The notes below the pieces were generated by a model. That model ran no database searches and was not told the origin of the DNA. It was given only the letters and a program-made list of their open reading frames with translations. This document shows positions 1 through 5,345 of a DNA stretch of 5,345 nt, in pieces. The stretch covers positions 1 to 5,345 of the forward strand of contig JAMPYE010000340.1 in the NCBI GenBank assembly GCA_023700825.1, written 5' to 3'. The stretch is from Thermoanaerobaculia bacterium. Its GTDB lineage: Bacteria > Acidobacteriota > Thermoanaerobaculia > Gp7-AA8. Each line of letters opens with the position of its first letter. Within the stretch, counting starts at the first letter, position 1. The translations under genes were made by a program, and so were the position numbers.

Positions 1-462
1 GCCGAGCGAATGTGCGTCGACGAGATCCGCGACCGGAGCGAGGCCGGCAACTGCACTGATCCGGACGCGTCTCGCAATCCCGCTGCCCTCGTCGGCACGC
101 TGACGGGCCGCAGCCCAGAGTGCGAGATGCCCGCCGGCGGAGTGGCCGATCACCGCGACGCGGTCGAGGTCGAGATCGACGCCCTCCTCCGCGAAGCGTG
201 CCAGGTGTTCGATGCCCGCGAGCACATCGTCGAACGTGCCCGGCCATCCTGCCGTCGGCGCACCGAGGCGGCGATACTCGAGGTTCCAGACGGCGAAGCC
301 GCGCCGTGCAAGGTCGTGGGCGACGGCGTCGAACTGGCTCCGGCCGTAAGGCATGCGCCAGAAGCCGCCGTGCAGGAGACAGACTACGGGCGGCCGGGAC
401 CGCGACGGAATGTGCAGGTCGCCTTCCTGGCCATCGTGCGGACCGTAGCGTTCAGTCCTCAT
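1..462 (-). CDS. alpha/beta hydrolase, N-terminal 154 residues (runs off left edge)
   Basis: The frame is open for all 154 codons from the ATG at 462 down to base 1, so the C-terminus lies outside the window. Two hallmarks of the esterase/lipase/arylformamidase-type alpha/beta hydrolases are visible. The first is an oxyanion-hole motif HGGFW at residues 31-35, after a hydrophobic strand (PPVVCLL). The second is the nucleophile elbow GHSAGG at residues 106-111, with Ser108 as presumed nucleophile, followed by the helix HLALWAAAR. The catalytic Asp and His are expected downstream and are not visible. No signal peptide is seen, so it is probably cytoplasmic. The ATG overlaps the stop of the upstream exporter gene as ATGA, and no strong Shine-Dalgarno precedes it, which suggests translational coupling. 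The HGG(F/Y)W pattern also occurs in alpha/beta-type kynurenine formamidases, but substrate cannot be assigned. The fold call is firm; the specificity is unknown. Confidence 0.88.
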   Translation of the reverse strand, partial: MRTERYGPHDGQEGDLHIPSRSRPPVVCLLHGGFWRMPYGRSQFDAVAHDLARRGFAVWNLEYRRLGAPTAGWPGTFDDVLAGIEHLARFAEEGVDLDLDRVAVIGHSAGGHLALWAAARQRADEGSGIARRVRISAVAGLAPVADLVDAHSLG

Positions 463-1082
463 CGCTGTTGAAACGCCATCCGAACGCCGAGCGCGACGAG
501 TGTCACGCCGCTGATCCTGTTCCTCCAGCCGACGGAGCGCTCGCTCGCAGTCGCTCGCGTGCGCGTGCGACGGACCACGGCGACGAGCAGCAGCTCGTAG
601 AGCGTGTCGAGCGCGGCCATTGTCGCTCCGAGAAGCATGAACTGCGGAAACGCGGGGCCGCGAGCCGGATCGACGAACTGCGGCAGGAACACCAGAAAGA
701 AGATCGCGACCTTGGGGTTGAGGATCCCTGTGGCGATCGCCTGGCCCAGCGGTGCGTGCGTCCACGCGGTCCGGGTCGGCTTCGACGCCGCGCCGGGGCG
801 TGAGCGGAGTGCCTGGATTCCGAGGTAGAGCAGGTAGGCCGCGCCGATGTACTTCACGATCGAGAACGCCAGCGCCGACGTAGCGAGAATCGCGGAGAGC
901 CCGAGCGCCGCGGCACAGGAGTGGACCAGCGTGCCGATATTCAGTCCCACCGCCGTGAGGGCGCCCGTGCGCGGCCCCTCGGAGAGAGTCCGCGAGATCA
1001 CGAGCAGCTGAGCCGGGCCGGGCGCGAGGATCAGCGCGATGCACGCGGCGAGGAACGTCAGGAAGGTCGCGGTTTCGATCAA
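459..1082 (-). CDS. LysE/RhtB-family amino-acid exporter (TTG start)
   Basis: This is a predicted inner-membrane exporter of 207 residues, a normal length for the LysE/RhtB superfamily, whose members export amino acids or related metabolites by proton antiport. Family signatures are clear. The first helix carries APGPAQLLVISRTL (residues 20-33), followed by the GxxxGLxxG-type stretch around residues 40-50. KYIGAAYLLYLGIQALR lies at 77-93, and GILNPKVAIFFLVFLPQF at 119-136. About five or six hydrophobic segments are present, and the C-terminus is a basic linker plus a last helix. I chose the TTG at 1082 because family members begin right before the first helix and because AGGGG (1095-1091) sits eight bases upstream. 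A further ATG at 1253 would add 57 Arg-rich residues unlike the family. The stop overlaps the start of the hydrolase. The exported substrate cannot be read from the sequence. Confidence 0.9.
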   Translation of the reverse strand: MIETATFLTFLAACIALILAPGPAQLLVISRTLSEGPRTGALTAVGLNIGTLVHSCAAALGLSAILATSALAFSIVKYIGAAYLLYLGIQALRSRPGAASKPTRTAWTHAPLGQAIATGILNPKVAIFFLVFLPQFVDPARGPAFPQFMLLGATMAALDTLYELLLVAVVRRTRTRATASERSVGWRNRISGVTLVALGVRMAFQQR

Positions 1083-1090
1083 GCGGGATG

Positions 1091-1095
1091 CCCCT
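1091..1095 (-). promoter_or_regulatory. ribosome binding site supporting the TTG start of the exporter
   Basis: AGGGG on the minus strand lies eight bases before the TTG at 1082. It is the main sequence argument, with protein homology, for choosing this non-ATG start. Confidence 0.5.
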
Positions 1096-1127
1096 GTTCT
1101 CTGGTGAGTCGATCGTGGTCTGTCGAT

Positions 1128-1139
1128 GGAGGCGCCTCC
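1128..1139. promoter_or_regulatory. perfect 12-base palindrome upstream of the exporter gene
   Basis: GGAGGCGCCTCC is self-complementary over all 12 bases and lies about 45 bases upstream of the exporter TTG. Such a site could bind a dimeric regulator or, in RNA, form an intermolecular pairing. In GC-rich DNA a 12-base palindrome can also arise by chance. No convincing -35/-10 pair was found near it. Confidence 0.25.
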
Positions 1140-1241
1140 CACTTCGTGGTGGCGCCCTGCCAACTGGCCTGCAACTGCTGTAACACGCCTTCCTCGGCAC
1201 GCGTTCGCGAGAAGGGAGCAGCGCGATGCGCGGAGACTAGA

Positions 1242-1271
1242 CGCGGCGTTCACGTGCGTGAACGCGCCGCG
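1242..1271 (-). terminator. strong hairpin downstream of the RidA gene, possible terminator or operator
   Basis: An eight-base-pair stem (1246-1253 with 1258-1265; GCGTTCAC/GTGAACGC on the plus strand) closes a four-base loop. It is extended by a CGCG/CGCG lower stem (1242-1245 with 1268-1271) across a two-base bulge. It begins about 50 bases after the RidA stop in the transcribed direction. The bases following it on the minus strand (TCTAGTCTCC) are only mildly U-rich, so a canonical rho-independent terminator is not proven. The near-symmetric GTTCAC-N4-GTGAAC core could equally be a regulator-binding site for the exporter gene. A smaller inverted repeat, GCTCG-AGT-CGAGC, lies at 1292-1304, between the RidA stop and this hairpin. 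Confidence 0.35.
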
Positions 1272-1322
1272 TTCCAGGGGACGTCGGGATGGCTCGAGTC
1301 GAGCGACCAGGCTCGCAGCAGC

Positions 1323-1703
1323 TTACCGAGAGACTGCCGCGATGGCATCGATCTCGACGAGACAGCCGAAGTGGAGCTCGCGCGTAGGGACGACCGATCT
1401 CGCGGGGCGATGCTTGCCGAAGAACGCGGAGTAGGTCGCGTTCACCCGTGACCAGAGCGCGATGTCGGAGACGTAGACCGTGGTCCTGAGCACGCGGTCG
1501 ATGCCGCTCCCCGCGGCCTCGAGAATGGCGGAAAGATTGCGGAGCACGAGCTCGGTCTGTTCCTCGATCGTGGCGTTGCACGGCGTGCCGGTCGCGGTGT
1601 CGATCGGAAGCTGGCCGGAGACGAACACGAGCCCGTCATGCACGATGGCTTGCGAATAGTGACCGGCTGCCGCCGGCGCGCCTGGTGTGGTGATCGTCTT
1701 CAT
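1323..1703 (-). CDS. RidA-family enamine/imine deaminase
   Basis: This 126-residue protein matches the usual length of the RidA/YjgF/YER057c/UK114 family. These are cytosolic trimers that hydrolyse reactive 2-aminoacrylate-type enamine/imine intermediates released by pyridoxal-phosphate enzymes. Visible signatures are the N-terminal YSQAI (16-20), FVSGQLPID (27-35), the helix EEQTELVLRNLSAILEAAG (47-65), VYVSDI (76-81), and the C-terminal PARS with Arg102 followed 15 residues later by Glu117 in VEIDAIA. This Arg-Glu spacing equals that of the Arg105/Glu120 active-site pair of characterised members, so the protein is probably an active deaminase of the RidA class. The ATG at 1703 is preferred over an in-frame ATG ten codons upstream (1733), because GAGGAGGAG lies six bases before it and TITTPGAP is the usual family N-terminus. 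It lies 48 bases after the nuclease gene. A related amine-metabolism specificity cannot be excluded. Confidence 0.93.
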   Translation of the reverse strand: MKTITTPGAPAAAGHYSQAIVHDGLVFVSGQLPIDTATGTPCNATIEEQTELVLRNLSAILEAAGSGIDRVLRTTVYVSDIALWSRVNATYSAFFGKHRPARSVVPTRELHFGCLVEIDAIAAVSR

Positions 1704-1709
1704 GCGTCG

Positions 1710-1718
1710 CTCCTCCTC
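1710..1718 (-). promoter_or_regulatory. Shine-Dalgarno of the RidA gene
   Basis: GAGGAGGAG on the minus strand ends six bases before the ATG at 1703. It is the strongest ribosome binding site in the window and decides the start in favour of 1703 over the ATG at 1733. Confidence 0.75.
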
Positions 1719-1719
1719 G

Positions 1720-1737
1720 GGGCGTGAATCCACGCCC
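1720..1737 (-). other. hairpin between nuclease stop and RidA ribosome binding site
   Basis: A perfect seven-base-pair stem GGGCGTG/CACGCCC with a four-base loop (GATT on the minus strand) fills much of the 48-base gap. It ends a base or so before the RidA Shine-Dalgarno. No U-run follows, so it is unlikely to be a terminator. It may be an RNA stability or processing element, or may influence ribosome access. It could also be chance in GC-rich DNA. Confidence 0.35.
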
Positions 1738-1751
1738 GGTCGTCTGGCTGG

Positions 1752-2324
1752 CTATCGTGATTCGTTCTCTCTCCGCCAGTCCCAGGGCGGAATCGGTGCG
1801 GGCTCGGACCATACGCCGAGGCGCCGCGACCTCGCTTCGTGCTCGGCGATCTCGTACGCGCGGCGTTCGGCGGGGGACTGCTCGCCGGCGTACCTCCGGT
1901 ACCACCACGCGCTCCCGCGAGTCAGCTGGCCGACTCCCGCGTCGAAAGTGTTAGGGCAGTCTCGCGTGGGGCACTCGGGGTCGGGGAGCATCACCTTGCC
2001 GACGACCCGCCCGTAGCGGTCGCGCGTCGACCACTCGACGTCGGCGATCTTGCCGAGCGCGATCGCGGAGAGCGACTCCTTCGCGTTCCTGGAGAAGGGC
2101 TGGCCGCGCTCCGGCGCGTCGATGCCGGCGAGCCTGACGCGATGCTCGACGCGCTCCGCGTCCAGCACGGTGAGCGTGTCACCGTCGGAGATGCCGACGA
2201 CGGTGCCGCGAAACGAGGCGCGGGGCGACTCGTGTGCGGGCGGCCGGCGTTCCGGCGTTCCGCAGGCGATGCAGGCGAGGGCGAGGAGCGCGACGAGGTA
2301 GTGGACGAGTGGGTGGCGCGGCAT
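1752..2324 (-). CDS. thermonuclease (SNase)-family secreted lipoprotein
   Basis: This 190-residue protein has a hydrophobic signal segment (residues 6-20) ending in Cys18 and Cys21. ALAC or CIAC could serve as a weak lipobox, so an exported, probably lipid-anchored enzyme is likely. The rest is a staphylococcal-nuclease-like OB fold that cleaves nucleic acids with Ca2+. The key residues are all present: DGDT (47-50), VRLAGIDAPE (63-72) with the Arg64, Asp69 and Glu72 equivalents of nuclease Arg35, Asp40 and Glu43, and DRYGR (102-106) with the equivalent of Arg87. AWWYRRY and the C-terminal PIPPWDWRR match cell-envelope thermonuclease homologues. A loop with CPTRDC (Cys118, Cys123) could form a disulfide. 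An in-frame TAA lies five codons upstream, so the ATG at 2324 is the only sensible start, although no Shine-Dalgarno precedes it. It is probably the first gene of the leftward cluster, with a role in extracellular nucleic-acid degradation or scavenging. Confidence 0.92.
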   Translation of the reverse strand: MPRHPLVHYLVALLALACIACGTPERRPPAHESPRASFRGTVVGISDGDTLTVLDAERVEHRVRLAGIDAPERGQPFSRNAKESLSAIALGKIADVEWSTRDRYGRVVGKVMLPDPECPTRDCPNTFDAGVGQLTRGSAWWYRRYAGEQSPAERRAYEIAEHEARSRRLGVWSEPAPIPPWDWRRENESR

Positions 2325-2335
2325 GAGTCGAGCGG

Positions 2336-2341
2336 ATTATG
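2336..2341 (-). promoter_or_regulatory. possible -10 element of the nuclease gene
   Basis: CATAAT on the minus strand matches five of six bases of TATAAT in a very GC-rich setting and ends 11 bases before the nuclease ATG. No recognisable -35 lies 16-18 bases upstream. If used, it would give a leader of only a few bases, which fits the absence of a Shine-Dalgarno. Confidence 0.3.
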
Positions 2342-2408
2342 ACGGAGGGAGAGGTGGGGCGGGCTTGTTTTCGGGGTGGCATCTCGCGCCGCCGCGGCAT
2401 GTCGGAAT

Positions 2409-2430
2409 GTGCCGCTGCAAGGTCCGGCAC
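2409..2430 (+). other. inverted repeat in the divergent intergenic region
   Basis: GTGCCG (2409-2414) pairs with CGGCAC (2425-2430) across a ten-base loop, just upstream of the tandem hairpins at 2443-2483. The stem is short and could be coincidental. It may be the outer part of a longer structured repeat. Confidence 0.25.
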
Positions 2431-2442
2431 GGGCTGCGTACG

Positions 2443-2483
2443 GTGCGGCGCTTTGCGCCGCGGCGAAAGCTCTGCTTTCGCAC
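2443..2483 (+). repeat. two back-to-back perfect hairpins, REP-like element or structured leader
   Basis: Hairpin one is GCGGCGC-TTT-GCGCCGC (2445-2461, seven base pairs). One base later, hairpin two is GCGAAAGC-TCT-GCTTTCGC (2463-2481, eight base pairs). Both have three-base loops and no mismatches. GTGCG (2443-2447) and CGCAC (2479-2483) can also pair as an alternative outer stem. The element lies 55 bases upstream of the lipoprotein ATG, in the divergent promoter region. Paired compact hairpins of this kind are typical of dispersed extragenic palindromic repeats, but a single window cannot show whether it recurs. A 5' leader structure or transcription attenuator for the plus-strand gene is the alternative. 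No U-tract follows, so it is not a standard terminator. Confidence 0.6.
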
Positions 2484-2524
2484 TCCACATGCTGCTCGTT
2501 CGGTTGCGCTATGCTGATTGCCGC

Positions 2525-2529
2525 GGAGG
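2525..2529 (+). promoter_or_regulatory. Shine-Dalgarno of the small lipoprotein gene
   Basis: GGAGG lies eight bases before the ATG at 2538. It supports that start over in-frame ATGs further upstream (2376 and 2511), which would put extra residues in front of the signal peptide. Confidence 0.7.
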
Positions 2530-2537
2530 CAGGCCCG

Positions 2538-3098
2538 ATGAGAAGAGTACGTGTCGCGGCGTTCGTGAGTGCGGTCCTTGTTCTTTCGTTCGCCGGTTGC
2601 GCGACGAATTTCAGTGCGCCGCGGGTACGCTCGGAGATCGCGCGCCAGACGGGGGCGGATCCGCGGGAGGTGTTCGAGGTCTACGTCGGTCCGGTGACGA
2701 TGGCCCTGGTGCGGCACGCGGTGGGCGCTCCGGCCGACGCCGGCAGCTCGATGGAGGGCTCGCGGGTGACGTCGTTCGAGATCGGCGTCTACGAGCTCGC
2801 GGCGAAGGGGTCGCCGGCCGCGCGCGCTCTCGATCTGACTCTCATGCCGATCCGAGGATGGGAGCCGACCCTGCGGTATCGCACCGAGGGGCGATCGGGG
2901 ATGGTTCTCGTGCGCACGTCGGGGGACTCGATCGGCGACCTGGTCGTTCTCGCGTCCGACGAGGAGGGCGTGACCTACGGGCGCCTTCGAGGGACGCTCT
3001 CGAAGGGTCTCCCATCGGCGCTGGGCAAGGTGCTGCAGGACGGGGGCAAGGACGCCATCAGGCACGAGCTGGAGTCGCTCTCGAAAGAGAAGAAGTAA
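2538..3098 (+). CDS. small lipoprotein of unknown function
   Basis: This 186-residue protein starts with a basic RR..R segment, a hydrophobic stretch (residues 7-19) and Cys21 in the context FAGC, which reads as a lipoprotein signal peptide. The mature part is mixed alpha/beta with no transmembrane segment or recognisable catalytic motif. Conserved-looking stretches are VFEVYVGPVTMALVRHAVG (45-63), FEIGVYEL (80-87), RGWEPTLRYR (106-115) and the strand-rich MVLVRTSGDSIGDLVVLASD (122-141), followed by a Lys-rich tail. The pattern faintly recalls DUF4252-type lipoproteins, but that is from memory and unconfirmed. The start at 2538 is supported by GGAGG eight bases upstream and by the signal peptide. 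It is transcribed away from the nuclease gene and converges on the sensor kinase, with six bases between the stops. It is a real gene by its lipoprotein N-terminus, frame and protein-like composition; function is unknown. Confidence 0.85.
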   Translation: MRRVRVAAFVSAVLVLSFAGCATNFSAPRVRSEIARQTGADPREVFEVYVGPVTMALVRHAVGAPADAGSSMEGSRVTSFEIGVYELAAKGSPAARALDLTLMPIRGWEPTLRYRTEGRSGMVLVRTSGDSIGDLVVLASDEEGVTYGRLRGTLSKGLPSALGKVLQDGGKDAIRHELESLSKEKK

Positions 3099-3104
3099 TC
3101 GGGG

Positions 3105-5345
<2,241 letters not shown>

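Noticed and set aside
10..803. Two long plus-strand open frames over the hydrolase and exporter region
   Set aside because: They are Arg-rich, low-complexity translations antisense to the hydrolase and exporter genes, which have clear family motifs. Long antisense frames are expected at this GC content.
2505..2520. TATGCT near 2510 as a -10 box for the lipoprotein gene
   Set aside because: Only four of six bases match, and there is no acceptable -35 at 16-18 bases, so it is not supported as a promoter.
2337..3065. 242-codon minus-strand frame antisense to the lipoprotein gene
   Set aside because: The translation is rich in Arg, His and Pro with no domain or signal peptide, and it would span the intergenic hairpins. 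The plus-strand gene has a lipoprotein signal and a good ribosome binding site.

Overview
This window looks like high-GC (roughly two-thirds G+C by eye) bacterial chromosomal DNA with ordinary, tightly packed genes. The best guess is a soil-type lineage such as Acidobacteriota or a similarly GC-rich phylum. That rests on the architecture of the large sensor kinase (a propeller of ligand-sensor repeats, a Y_Y_Y domain, a transmembrane helix and a kinase) and on the general protein character. It is an inference, since nothing in the window is diagnostic. I saw no tRNA, rRNA, CRISPR array, transposase, integrase or phage gene.

Layout. Positions 2324 down to 1 hold four genes on the minus strand, all read in the same direction: a secreted thermonuclease-family lipoprotein (2324-1752), a RidA-family deaminase (1703-1323), a LysE/RhtB-type amino-acid exporter (1082-459, TTG start) and an alpha/beta hydrolase that runs off the left edge (462-1). 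The exporter and hydrolase overlap by the four bases ATGA and are almost certainly co-transcribed and translationally coupled. The nuclease and RidA genes are 48 bases apart, with a small hairpin between them. RidA and the exporter are separated by 240 bases containing a strong hairpin and a perfect 12-base palindrome, so they may be separate transcription units.

Positions 2325-2537 form a divergent intergenic region. It contains two back-to-back perfect hairpins, each with a three-base loop, that look like a REP-type repeat or a structured leader. To the right, a small lipoprotein of unknown function (2538-3098, plus strand) converges on a large membrane histidine kinase (5345-3105, minus strand, N-terminus outside the window). 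Only six bases separate their stop codons.

How the genes may work together. RidA removes reactive enamine/imine intermediates made by pyridoxal-phosphate enzymes, and LysE/RhtB proteins export amino acids or related small molecules, so a role in handling excess or toxic amino-acid metabolites is plausible. The sensor kinase has neither a receiver nor a DNA-binding domain after its ATPase, so its partner regulator must lie elsewhere. I find no convincing new biological system here. The points most worth checking are the tandem hairpin element, the uncharacterised lipoprotein and the structured spacer between RidA and the exporter.
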